Source of the DNA: Deltaproteobacteria bacterium
GTDB taxonomy: Bacteria > Desulfobacterota > Syntrophobacteria > Syntrophobacterales > Syntrophobacteraceae
Reading direction: 5' to 3'
Assembly (NCBI GenBank): GCA_012517315.1
Contig: JAAYVE010000038.1
Coordinates: 21,784-85,783, forward strand
Length of the DNA stretch: 64,000 bases
Made by a program: the position numbers and the translations under genes
In this document: in pieces, positions 54,497 through 63,230 of the stretch
How positions within the stretch are numbered: the stretch's first letter is position 1
Layout of the letters: each line of letters starts with the position of its first letter
The notes under the pieces: model-generated
Databases searched by the model: none
Told to the model about the DNA's origin: nothing
What the model saw: the letters and a program-made list of their open reading frames with translations, nothing else

Positions 54497-55365
54497 AACG
54501 CAACAGGAAGTACGGACAGCTCTTCATCCCGCTGCCGGCGGCAATCGCTCTCATGCTCACCGCCCCCGTCGTCCACGCCCACAACCTTTGGCTCAACCCG
54601 GCCGACCACTTCCCCCAGGTGGGGCAAACCGTCGACATCGGCATCGGTTGGGGACACAAGTACCGTGAAAACCGGGTGGACCAGGAAGTGACGGAGGACC
54701 GGGTGGAGGAGATCTCGGCCGTGGACCCCGAGGGAGTGACCGTTGCCCTGGAACGGGTCTCCGGGTCCCTTTTCCGGCTGAAAATCCAAAAAGCGGGGGT
54801 TTATCATGTGGCCGCCCGTATCAAACCGGGGGTCTTCACCACAACTCCCGAAGGCCGCAAATGGGCGGACAAGAAAGGGGTGGAAAACCCCATCAAGTGC
54901 ACGGCGTTTCATATCTGCGCAAAGACACTGATCATCGCAGGCGGCGGTGACCGAAACCTGTCGGGGGCCGTCAACCAGCCCCTGGAAGTCATTCCTCTCG
55001 AAAACCCTGCGAAACTGAAAAAGGGAGACGCATTTCGGGTGAAAGTGCTCTATGATGGGAAGCCGCTGCCCAACTTCCCGGTAAAGGCCGTCTACGCGGG
55101 CTACGAGGAACCTCCCCCTCTCCCGTCCCGGGAAGACACACCAGCGGGCAACCCGGAAGGGAAGATGTCCTCAGATGCGGCCCACAAGGGAGCCATGACC
55201 CGTTACCCCGTGGAGGCGACAACCGATGACAACGGGGAGACGAGTCTCAAGCTGGACCGGAACGGGCACTGGATGATCAACCTCTCCCACCGGTTGCCCT
55301 ACCCCGATCCACAGACTTGCGACGAAAAGATGGTCAACGCTGCGTTCACGTTCCAGGTGAAGTGA
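54493..55365 (+). CDS. DUF4198 periplasmic protein, metal-uptake associated
   Basis: 290 residues. The signal peptide (LPAAIALMLTAPVVHA) would be cut to leave an N-terminal His (HNLWLNPADHFPQVGQTVDI), a hallmark of the NikK/DUF4198 group linked to nickel/cobalt and other metal transport. The fold is a two-domain beta sandwich ending MINLSHRLPYPDPQTCDEKM. Extra His and Cys (TAFHICAKT) could bind metal. It overlaps the methylase-domain gene by four bases, so the two products are likely made together. Confidence 0.82.
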   Translation: MKRNRKYGQLFIPLPAAIALMLTAPVVHAHNLWLNPADHFPQVGQTVDIGIGWGHKYRENRVDQEVTEDRVEEISAVDPEGVTVALERVSGSLFRLKIQKAGVYHVAARIKPGVFTTTPEGRKWADKKGVENPIKCTAFHICAKTLIIAGGGDRNLSGAVNQPLEVIPLENPAKLKKGDAFRVKVLYDGKPLPNFPVKAVYAGYEEPPPLPSREDTPAGNPEGKMSSDAAHKGAMTRYPVEATTDDNGETSLKLDRNGHWMINLSHRLPYPDPQTCDEKMVNAAFTFQVK

Positions 55366-55481
55366 AACCGGGGTGAGGGAAGAAACAGGACACAAGCGTT
55401 TCCAACCCCCACTCCCTCCGTGGAGGGGCGGAGAGGGCTGCCGGGATAAGGATACCCTGTCCGTTTCCGAGTTTTCCCCAG

Positions 55482-56864
55482 GTGCGCTCGAGAAATGAAG
55501 ACCTTTCAATCAGCAGGCCCGTGACCGTGATCGGTGAAACGAAAGAACTCGCAAAGACCCTGCGCCCCTTTGACGCCGTGATGATCGTCGTGGGGAACGT
55601 GGTGGGGGTAGGCATTTTCACCACCACGGGGTTCATTGCGGGGGATATTCCAGACGCCGGGCTCATCATGGCCGTTTGGCTTTTCGGGGGATTCCTGACC
55701 CTCCTGGGGGCTCTCTCCTACGGAGAACTGGGATCCGCATTCCCCAGGGCGGGAGGGGACTACGTCTACCTCAGGGAAGCCTACGGACCCCTGGCTGGAT
55801 TTCTGGTGGGATGGGTGGGCTTTTTCATCATCAACCCCGCCTCCATCGCAGCCCTCGCCCTGGGTTCTACCGAATACCTTCTGCCCATCGCCACTGCAGA
55901 CCCGTCCACCCTCCCTTCCTTCGTGGCGAAAGGCATCGCCATCGTTCTCATCGTCGTCTTCAGCTCCATCAACACGTGCAGCGTGAGATGGGCCAGCATG
56001 ACCCAGAACATCGTGTGCGGCTTGAATTTGCTCATCATCTTTCTGGTGGTGTGCGCGGGGTTCATCTGGGGAACCGGAGAGTGGAACCATTTCACACTGT
56101 CATCCCCCCACAGCACGTGGAGAGACCTTTTTGGACCCGCCATGGTGTCCGTCTTTTTCACGTACAGCGGGTGGTTCGTTTCCGCGTACGTGGCGAGCGA
56201 AATGAAAGACGCCTCCCGCACCCTTCCCCTTTCCCTTATTGTCAGCAGTCTCATCGTGACGGTGCTGTATCTCCTCATGAACGCCTTTTACATTTATGCC
56301 CTCCCCGTTACCGAGATGAAAGGGGTGATCGACATTGCCAGGCGCGCCTCCCACATGCTGCTGGGGGAGAGAATCTCCGTTCTCGTGGCCGTCATGGTTC
56401 TCCTCGCCATTCTGGGCAGCCTCAACTCGGTCATCCTCACCGCTCCGAGGATCTATTACGCCATGGCCCGGGACGGCCTGTTCCCCCGGGTCCTGGGGGA
56501 CGTCCACAACCGCTGCAGGACCCCCCACTACGCCATCGCCGTACAGGGTATCCTATCATGCGCCATGGTTCTGGCCGGCAGTTTCTACCAACTCCTCTCC
56601 TATTCCGTCTTCTTCATGATCCTGAGTTCCATCGCGACAGCGGCGGCCGTCTTTGTCCTGAGATTTCGAGCACCGAGCCTGGAGCGCCCTTATAAAGCGT
56701 GGGCATATCCGTTCACCCCGCTAGTTTTCGTTGTCTGCTACTCATGGATCGCCGTGAGAGTCTTCCTTTACAACCCGACGAACGCTCTCGTGGGAATGGC
56801 CATCACCCTCACCGCGGTCCCTTTTTTTGTCTACTGGAGGCGAAGGAAGCAAAGGAACCCGTGA
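55482..56864 (+). CDS. APC-superfamily amino acid/polyamine permease
   Basis: 460 residues with 12 membrane helices. The N-terminal DAVMIVVGNVVGVGIFTTTG is the APC TM1 signature (GxGIF), and YGELGSAFPRAGGDYVYLRE follows in TM2-3. It imports or exchanges amino acids or related amines. Its place between two metal-type periplasmic proteins is odd for an amino acid permease and suggests transport of an amine-containing ligand such as a metallophore or its building block. GTG start at 55482; the next gene starts directly after its stop. Confidence 0.88.
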   Translation: MRSRNEDLSISRPVTVIGETKELAKTLRPFDAVMIVVGNVVGVGIFTTTGFIAGDIPDAGLIMAVWLFGGFLTLLGALSYGELGSAFPRAGGDYVYLREAYGPLAGFLVGWVGFFIINPASIAALALGSTEYLLPIATADPSTLPSFVAKGIAIVLIVVFSSINTCSVRWASMTQNIVCGLNLLIIFLVVCAGFIWGTGEWNHFTLSSPHSTWRDLFGPAMVSVFFTYSGWFVSAYVASEMKDASRTLPLSLIVSSLIVTVLYLLMNAFYIYALPVTEMKGVIDIARRASHMLLGERISVLVAVMVLLAILGSLNSVILTAPRIYYAMARDGLFPRVLGDVHNRCRTPHYAIAVQGILSCAMVLAGSFYQLLSYSVFFMILSSIATAAAVFVLRFRAPSLERPYKAWAYPFTPLVFVVCYSWIAVRVFLYNPTNALVGMAITLTAVPFFVYWRRRKQRNP

Positions 56865-57347
56865 ATGCGAACCCTGCCGCCCTTGTTTCAGTTGCTGTGT
56901 CTTCTGGCGTTTTCAGCTCCGGGATGGAGCCACGCCCATGGTGTCTTCCACCAGATCGCGAAGAAGGAGGCCGTCGTCATCAGTGCGGAATTCGACGACG
57001 GGGAACCCATGAGCTATGCCGACGTGAAGATCCATTCCCCGACCGGAGGCCAAGTGGAATACCAGAACGGTCGAACCGACCGCAACGGTCGCTTCGCCTT
57101 CGTTCCCGACCAACCGGGCGACTGGAGGATTCACATCGACGCTGGGATGGGTCACAGCATCGAAGCGAAGTTTACCGTGGACGCCTCCCTCCAGGCACAG
57201 GAGACTGGAACTGCCGGTGGGCGCGTCTCCAGGTGGCATGGGATCCTCACCGGCGTGAGCCTCATCGTTGGACTGACAGGTCTGGCCTGCTTCCTCAGGA
57301 CGAGGCGGTCCGACGAGACTCCGAGCCGGCAATCCACGCAGAAGTGA
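56865..57347 (+). CDS. NikL/CbiL-like metal-transport periplasmic protein with C-terminal anchor
   Basis: 160 residues. The signal peptide (LPPLFQLLCLLAFSAPGWSH) yields a His-rich mature start (HAHGVFHQ). One beta-sandwich domain of the carboxypeptidase-regulatory type (EPMSYADVKIHSPTGG, TDRNGRFAFVPDQPGDWRIH) ends with AGMGH, a motif of NikL/CbiL proteins in Ni/Co ECF systems. A C-terminal membrane helix (GILTGVSLIVGLTGLACFL) anchors it. No ECF permease or ATPase is encoded nearby, so it serves a different transporter here. It starts one base after the permease stop. Confidence 0.8.
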   Translation: MRTLPPLFQLLCLLAFSAPGWSHAHGVFHQIAKKEAVVISAEFDDGEPMSYADVKIHSPTGGQVEYQNGRTDRNGRFAFVPDQPGDWRIHIDAGMGHSIEAKFTVDASLQAQETGTAGGRVSRWHGILTGVSLIVGLTGLACFLRTRRSDETPSRQSTQK

Positions 57348-57387
57348 GGGACTTTCCACCCCCTTCGAATGATTCAAAGAGGACGTA

Positions 57388-60300
57388 GTGGCCCTGAAGA
57401 AACCCCACTCCAAGGTGTCCTCAAAAGCCGTCCCGGGCGGAAGCCTCCCGCTGGTCCTGGTGTTCCTCTGTTTCTTCCTTTCAGGCGCGGCAGGTCTCGT
57501 ATACGAGATCCTCTGGGTGCGCATGATCGACAAGGTGGTGGGAAGCGCCCCTTTTGCCGTGTCCACCGTCCTCTCCGCCTTCATGAGCGGACTGGCCCTG
57601 GGCAGCGTCGTTGCCGGAAGAATCGCCGACCGGCTGAACTCCAGGGTTGCCCTTCTGCGGTTTTACGGCATCGTCGAGATCGCCGTCGGCATCTATGCTC
57701 TCCTCCTCCCCTCCTGCATCACGCTTGTGGAACCGATCTACAGGGCGGCTTACAATGCCTTTTTCTCCCTTTTCTGGGCATACCGGCTGTTCGCCTTTGC
57801 GGGCTGTCTCCTGCTCCTCATCCTCCCCACCAGTCTCATGGGGGTCACCCTCCCCATCCTCTGCCGCTTTGTCGTCACGCACCTGGAGCACCTCGGAACC
57901 CGAACAGGGAAGCTCTACGGTCTCAACACCTTCGGGGCGGCCCTGGGTTCCATCCTTTGCGGCTTCTTCCTCATTGCAAACCTGGGAATGTGGGGCACGC
58001 TCGTGGTTGCCGCAGGGATCAATATCCTGGTTGGGGTCTCCTGCATCCTTCTCTCCACGATGAAAGAGAGACTCTTCTCGCCGCAACCCTCCCGGCGTGC
58101 CAAAACGCGGAAACTGCGGGAGGGGATGCTGCCCGAGGGGACTCCGCCACCGGAACCCCTCCCCGGGAAGACCGCCACATGGACCCTCTGGATCTTCGCC
58201 CTGTCCGGCTTCTGCGCCATGGCCTACCAGGTTTTCTGGACCAGACTCCTGGGATTGCTCCTCGGCCCGACCACGTACTCCTTCACCCTGGTGGTTTCCA
58301 CCTTCATCATCGGGCTGGCCCTCGGAAATATTCTTTTCGGGCGACTTGCGGACAGGGTGCGGAACGTCTTCCCGCTGCTGATCCTGACCCAGATCCTTGC
58401 GGCGGGTTTTGCCATGGTCGTCAGCCAGTTTCTGGGAAACAGCCAGTTCTTTTTCGCCAAACTCATCGATGCGTTCCAGGGTGGTTTCGGAAGCATGGTC
58501 GCAGTGCAGGCCCTCGTCCTTTTCGGCGTGCTGTTGGGCCCCACTCTCTTCCTCGGGGCATCCTTCCCCTTGGTGAACCGGATTGTCGCCCGGTCCCTGC
58601 CGCGGCTGGGTGGGTCTATCGGGACCGCCTACGCCGTGAATACTGTTGGAGCCATCGCCGGGTCCTTTGTGTCCGGTTTTCTTCTCATTCCCCTTGTGGG
58701 CAAGGAAAACGGACTGCGGGCGGTCATGGCACTCCAGTTTGCCGCTGCCCTGGCGGCCTTCGTCCATTCAGAGGGGAGCACAGGCCCGAGGCACAGGCGG
58801 TGGGTTCCTGCGGCTTCCATGGCGATCCTGGGGATCCTGGCCCTCCCCCATTTTCCATCCTGGGACCGGAACATCCTCTCCCGGGGGTGGTACCGCAACG
58901 TCCGAGATATCAGAAATGAGCTGCGCCGGACCGGCTGGTTGGAGGCCGTCTGGAAGGGACCGGCGATTTTGGCCCGGGAACGGAAAGGCCTTGAACTGGT
59001 CTTTTACGGCGACGGTATCGGGGGCTTCACCACAGTGGAGAAGGAAACCACCAGCCTCGGAATCGAGGAATACGCTCTGTACAACAGCGGAAAGCCCGAC
59101 GCATCATCCCACGGGGACCGGTCTACCCAGACCCTTTCGGGGCACCTTCCCCTCCTCTTCCACCCCAATCCCGAGAAGGTGATGATTCTGGGACTGGCGA
59201 GCGGCATGACTCCCGGGGAGGCGCTCCACCATCCCGTGAGGCGAATGGATATCCTTGAGATCAACGACCAGGTGGTGGAAGCCTGCCGCCTCTTTTTCAC
59301 TCCCTGGAACAACGACTGCCTCAATGACCCCCGAACCCGCCTCATCGTCCAGGATGGCCGCAACCATCTCGCCCTCACCCGGGAGAAGTATGACATCATC
59401 GTCTCAGAGCCCTCCAATCCCTGGATGGCCGGACTCGCCGGGTTGTACACCCTGGATTTCTTTGAAATGGTGAAAGCCCGCCTGAGGGAGGGAGGCCTCT
59501 TCGCCCAGTGGATCCAGTCCTATGAACTGGATTGGAGCACTTTTGCCCTCCTAGGCCGAACCTTCACGGAAGTCTTCCCCAATGGGGTCCTCATGAAGAC
59601 GGGGCCGGGGGATTACCTGCTCGTAGGCCTGACAGGCGGTTCGAGTCTTGACTGGACGCTCGCTGAGAAAAACATGGCCCATGCCCGCAAATCCACCAAC
59701 GCCTCCTTTGCCGGTTCCGGATTCCTGGTGCACCTGCTCGTCTCGGAAGACCTGAAGGGATTCTTCGGGAACGGACCCCTCCATACGGACGACAGGCCTC
59801 GCCTGGAGTTTTCCTCTCCTAAGAAACTCTACGAGGGGGAGAGCCAACTGGATGCGGCCATCGCGGAACGTCGCCGGCTCTCCCCCCATACCCGGGCGCT
59901 CCTGAATGCGAGAAGCAATCCGGAAACCCTCCTGGACTTCGTGGCTTTTTCCGCGTCGGTGAACGTTCCCCTTTTCTCCATGGTGGATCCCGAGACTCTC
60001 TCCGCATCCGAGAGGGAGCGTTACATGGCCGTGGTGAAGCATTACTGTGAGCGGGTCCTCGTTCCGTCGTTCCACATTTTCAGGGGGACGCAAGCCAAGA
60101 GGGAGTGCGCCCGAATTCAGGTGGACGGCATCAAGCGGCAGCTCGCCACGGGCGGGTCCAGAGCCGACGATCATTACAATCTCGCCCTCGCCCTCGCTGC
60201 ATCGGGACAGGAGGAGGAAGCCCTGAAGGAATTGGAGATGGCGGTCTCCATGGACCCGCTGCACGAAGATGCCCATACGGCTCTTGGGCTCATCAAGGCA

Positions 60301-60771
60301 CAGGCCGGCATGATGGAGGAGGCCGAACGCATCTTCGCCCGGGTGGTGGAAATGTCCCCAGGAGATGCCGCAGCCTTGCGCAACCTGGGCATGGCGGCGT
60401 CGCGGGTGGGTAAGACAGGGGAGGCCATCACCCATCTCTCCGCGGCACTGCGTATCGAACCCCATGACGTGGTCGGCCTGAACGAACTGGGACTGGCCCT
60501 CATGAAGCAGGGAAAAGTCGATGAGGCGATACGGAGTTTCACCAACGCCCTCGCCCATCACCCGGAAGATGCCGAATCCCACAACAACCTGGCCACCGCG
60601 CTCTATCGGAAAGGGGAATTGGAGAAGGCCGCCAGGCATTATGCAGAATCCCTGCGTATCGCTCCGGAAAACGTGAACGTGCGCTACAACCTGGAGCGGG
60701 TGTCCACGCTGTTGCGATACGGTCGGCAAGGCCCAGGAACATCACAGGAGAAGGTGCTTGCAGGAGACTGA
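57388..60771 (+). CDS. Membrane-spanning spermidine-synthase-like protein with C-terminal TPRs
   Basis: 1127 residues, GTG start after AGAGGA. Residues about 20-490 are MFS-like with 12-14 helices, about 560-760 a spermidine-synthase-like Rossmann domain (VMILGLASGMTPGEAL, MDILEINDQVVEACRLFF, DIIVSEPSNPWMAGLAG), and about 925-1100 a run of TPRs (YNLALALAASGQEEEALKEL and following). The catalytic Asp of true aminopropyltransferases is replaced (SEPSNP near 672), as usual in the fused family, so polyamine synthesis is doubtful. The reaction is unknown. Last gene of the block, 40 bp after the NikL-like gene. Confidence 0.85.
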   Translation: MALKKPHSKVSSKAVPGGSLPLVLVFLCFFLSGAAGLVYEILWVRMIDKVVGSAPFAVSTVLSAFMSGLALGSVVAGRIADRLNSRVALLRFYGIVEIAVGIYALLLPSCITLVEPIYRAAYNAFFSLFWAYRLFAFAGCLLLLILPTSLMGVTLPILCRFVVTHLEHLGTRTGKLYGLNTFGAALGSILCGFFLIANLGMWGTLVVAAGINILVGVSCILLSTMKERLFSPQPSRRAKTRKLREGMLPEGTPPPEPLPGKTATWTLWIFALSGFCAMAYQVFWTRLLGLLLGPTTYSFTLVVSTFIIGLALGNILFGRLADRVRNVFPLLILTQILAAGFAMVVSQFLGNSQFFFAKLIDAFQGGFGSMVAVQALVLFGVLLGPTLFLGASFPLVNRIVARSLPRLGGSIGTAYAVNTVGAIAGSFVSGFLLIPLVGKENGLRAVMALQFAAALAAFVHSEGSTGPRHRRWVPAASMAILGILALPHFPSWDRNILSRGWYRNVRDIRNELRRTGWLEAVWKGPAILARERKGLELVFYGDGIGGFTTVEKETTSLGIEEYALYNSGKPDASSHGDRSTQTLSGHLPLLFHPNPEKVMILGLASGMTPGEALHHPVRRMDILEINDQVVEACRLFFTPWNNDCLNDPRTRLIVQDGRNHLALTREKYDIIVSEPSNPWMAGLAGLYTLDFFEMVKARLREGGLFAQWIQSYELDWSTFALLGRTFTEVFPNGVLMKTGPGDYLLVGLTGGSSLDWTLAEKNMAHARKSTNASFAGSGFLVHLLVSEDLKGFFGNGPLHTDDRPRLEFSSPKKLYEGESQLDAAIAERRRLSPHTRALLNARSNPETLLDFVAFSASVNVPLFSMVDPETLSASERERYMAVVKHYCERVLVPSFHIFRGTQAKRECARIQVDGIKRQLATGGSRADDHYNLALALAASGQEEEALKELEMAVSMDPLHEDAHTALGLIKAQAGMMEEAERIFARVVEMSPGDAAALRNLGMAASRVGKTGEAITHLSAALRIEPHDVVGLNELGLALMKQGKVDEAIRSFTNALAHHPEDAESHNNLATALYRKGELEKAARHYAESLRIAPENVNVRYNLERVSTLLRYGRQGPGTSQEKVLAGD

Positions 60772-60959
60772 CTTCCATGGTCCCGCGATATTTTCTGCAG
60801 GTCGGACGGAATTCCTCCCACCCTCCCCGATACGATCTTAAAGAAACTCAATGTCACCCTGTGTTCCAACTTCCACGATATTGAAAAGGACCCGTTCGTG
60901 GTATGCTATGCCTTCAAATAGCAGACACGCTCGGATCACTCTCAATGAAGGAGGTCGCT

Positions 60960-61694
60960 ATGAAAGGGTTTTTGCTTGCCGCTGGTTTTCTGCTCCTCTG
61001 CATGCCCTTTTCTTCCGCAGCCCAGGCTTTCGAAAAGGACCTCATCCAAACATCAAAAGGTCCCCTGGAGATCACCTTCATCGGCCACGGGTCTCTCATG
61101 TTCGGCTATGAGGGAAAGATCATCCATGTGGATCCCTATAGTGAACTGGCGGATTACGGAACTCTGCCCAAGGCCCATCTGATCCTCCTGACCCACGAGC
61201 ACCGGGATCACCTGGACCTGAAGGCGTTACAGGCCGTGAGGACGCCCTCTACCGAAATCGTCCTGACGGAAATCTGCGCGAGGCAGGTGGAGGGGGGAAT
61301 CGTCATGAAAAACGGAGACAGAAAGACGGTTCAGGGGCTTGAGATCGAGGCCGTCCCTGCGTACAACCTGGTTCACATGCGCAGCGAAGGACAGCCGTTC
61401 CACCCCAGGGGAGCCGGCAACGGATATGTCATCACTTTTGGGGACAAAAAAGTCTACGTGGCCGGGGATACGGAAGACATCCCCGAAATGAAGGCCCTCA
61501 AAGGCATCCACGTGGCGTTTCTTCCCATGAACCTTCCTTACACCATGACGCCGGAGATGACGGCCAACGCGGCCAGGAGCTTCAGGCCCGCCATCCTTTA
61601 CCCGTACCACTTCGGGAACACCGACACCTCGAGAATCTTGGAACTGCTCAAGGGGGAGAAAGACATCGAGGTGCGCATCCGGAACATGAAGTGA
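60960..61694 (+). CDS. Secreted metallo-beta-lactamase-fold hydrolase, UlaG-like
   Basis: 244 residues from ATG 60960 preceded by AAGGAGGTCGCT. The signal peptide (MKGFLLAAGFLLLCMPFSSA) is followed by FIGHGSLMFGYEGKIIHVDP and the zinc site LLTHEHRDHLD (His79, His81, Asp83, His84), then VYVAGDTEDIPEM and FLPMNLPYTMTPEM. It is the exported branch of the UlaG/YtnP-like MBL-fold group. Substrate unknown. It is 190 bp after the TonB block and may be transcribed separately. Confidence 0.88.
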   Translation: MKGFLLAAGFLLLCMPFSSAAQAFEKDLIQTSKGPLEITFIGHGSLMFGYEGKIIHVDPYSELADYGTLPKAHLILLTHEHRDHLDLKALQAVRTPSTEIVLTEICARQVEGGIVMKNGDRKTVQGLEIEAVPAYNLVHMRSEGQPFHPRGAGNGYVITFGDKKVYVAGDTEDIPEMKALKGIHVAFLPMNLPYTMTPEMTANAARSFRPAILYPYHFGNTDTSRILELLKGEKDIEVRIRNMK

Positions 61695-61835
61695 GCAGGG
61701 AATCTGTGGGAGGCGTCTCACGGGGGGAGGCAGCGTGGAGAATGGTGCGGTCAAAGGCCGGCCCGCCCGGACAGAGATCTCCTTCCAGGACAGGCCGCGC
61801 CTTGAGCCTCAAATTCCACGACTCAGGCATGAATG

Positions 61836-63230
61836 CTAAGGGAAAACCCGCTTTCCCGGCTTCTGAGCCGCCGGTTGCCGAGCCGGTTTGATCCCGCGAT
61901 ATTCCACAGCCACACTCCCCTCCCTTTCAGTCCTGCCGTATTGCCTGCTTCCGGAACCGCCGTTTCCGTGACCCGGCAAATTCCTGCTGCCGGGCCTGTG
62001 GATTTCCGGCCTCCCACTCCTGATTCCTCCTCTGCTTCCCGGGGAAAAGGCCCCCGAACTCCTTCTGCGCTCCCCGTATAGAACGCCGAGGTGATGCGCG
62101 GGTTCCAGGCCGGGGATCACCTGGAGGGGGACGTTCTTGCCGATATAGCGCTCGATGCGGTCCAGGAAGGAGAGGTCTCCACGGGATGCAAAGGAAATGG
62201 CGATGCCCGACTCTCCTGCCCGGCCCGTTCGCCCGATGCGGTGCACGTAGTCTTCCGCATAACGGGGCAGGTCGAAGTTGATCACGTGGCTGATTCCCGC
62301 CACATCGATCCCCCTCGCCGCCACGTCGGTGGCCACCAGCAGGCGGATCTTGCCGCGCCGCATGTTGAGGATCGTGCGCTGGCGGGCATTCTGATTCATG
62401 TCCCCATGGAGGGCCGCAGCCCCGAAGCCCTGTGCGTTGAGTTCCCGGGCGAGACTTTCCGCATCGCGCCGGGTGGCTGAGAAGATGATCGCCTTCTTCA
62501 CGGAGGAGTCCCCGCAGATGTGTTGCAGTAGGCGGTTTTTATGCATCACGTTGTCTGCCAGGTGGACCCTCTGCTCGATGGTGTCGTGGGTCCGTTTTCC
62601 TGGAGAGACCTCCACCCGTTCAGGATGGGTCAGGATTCTTCCCGCGAGCCTTGCGGTTTCCCTCCCCATCGTTGCCGCAAAAAGCAGGGTCTGGCACCCT
62701 TCGGCCACGGCACTGGAAATCCGCTCCACATCGTCGATGAAACCCATGTCGAGCATGCGGTCCGCCTCGTCCAGCACAAACAACTCCAGGCCCGACAGGT
62801 CGATTCGCCCCCGGTCCATGTGATCCAGCAGTCGACCCGGCGTGGCGACGATCATTTCCGGAAACTGGGACAAGGCTCTCACCTGCTCGGCGAAGGGCAT
62901 ACCGCCGATAATGGCGACACTTCTCGTTGGCAGGTATTTGCCATAGGTGCGGGCGGCCTGGGTGACTTGTTCCGCCAGTTCCCGTGTGGGGGTGAGAACC
63001 AGGACTCTTGGCTTCTGTCCCCTTTGGGAGGGCGAGTCAGCCAGTTTTTGAAGGGCGGGAAGGACGAAGGCGGCGGTCTTGCCGGTACCTGTCCGGGCGG
63101 AGGCGATGAGATCGCAGCCGGCCAAGGCCTTGGGAATGGCTTCGGCCTGGACCGGTGTGGGTTCCTGGTAGCCGCAGTGGGCGAGGGCCTTGAGAATGGG
63201 TGGAGCCAGTTTCAATTCTTCAAATGACAT
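61836..63230 (-). CDS. rhlE: DEAD-box ATP-dependent RNA helicase, RhlE type
   Basis: 464 residues from the ATG at 63230 (MSFEELKLAP); an ATG 12 bp earlier is possible. Motifs in order: Q motif (GYQEPTPVQAEAIP), I SARTGTGKTAAF, Ia PTRELAEQ, II VLDEADRMLDMG, III FAATMG, IV to VI including IIFSATRRDAESLA, TDVAARGIDVAGISHVINFD and HRIGRTGRAGESG. A basic Gly/Arg/Ser-rich tail of about 90 residues (SRGGIRSGRP) probably binds RNA. It acts in ribosome assembly or RNA turnover. Confidence 0.93.
   Translation of the reverse strand: MSFEELKLAPPILKALAHCGYQEPTPVQAEAIPKALAGCDLIASARTGTGKTAAFVLPALQKLADSPSQRGQKPRVLVLTPTRELAEQVTQAARTYGKYLPTRSVAIIGGMPFAEQVRALSQFPEMIVATPGRLLDHMDRGRIDLSGLELFVLDEADRMLDMGFIDDVERISSAVAEGCQTLLFAATMGRETARLAGRILTHPERVEVSPGKRTHDTIEQRVHLADNVMHKNRLLQHICGDSSVKKAIIFSATRRDAESLARELNAQGFGAAALHGDMNQNARQRTILNMRRGKIRLLVATDVAARGIDVAGISHVINFDLPRYAEDYVHRIGRTGRAGESGIAISFASRGDLSFLDRIERYIGKNVPLQVIPGLEPAHHLGVLYGERRRSSGAFSPGSRGGIRSGRPEIHRPGSRNLPGHGNGGSGSRQYGRTEREGSVAVEYRGIKPARQPAAQKPGKRVFP

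Noticed and set aside
57369..58919. A 516-codon plus-strand open frame overlapping the membrane SpeE-like gene
   Set aside because: Arg/Pro/His-rich shadow of the transmembrane region; no ribosome site or motif.
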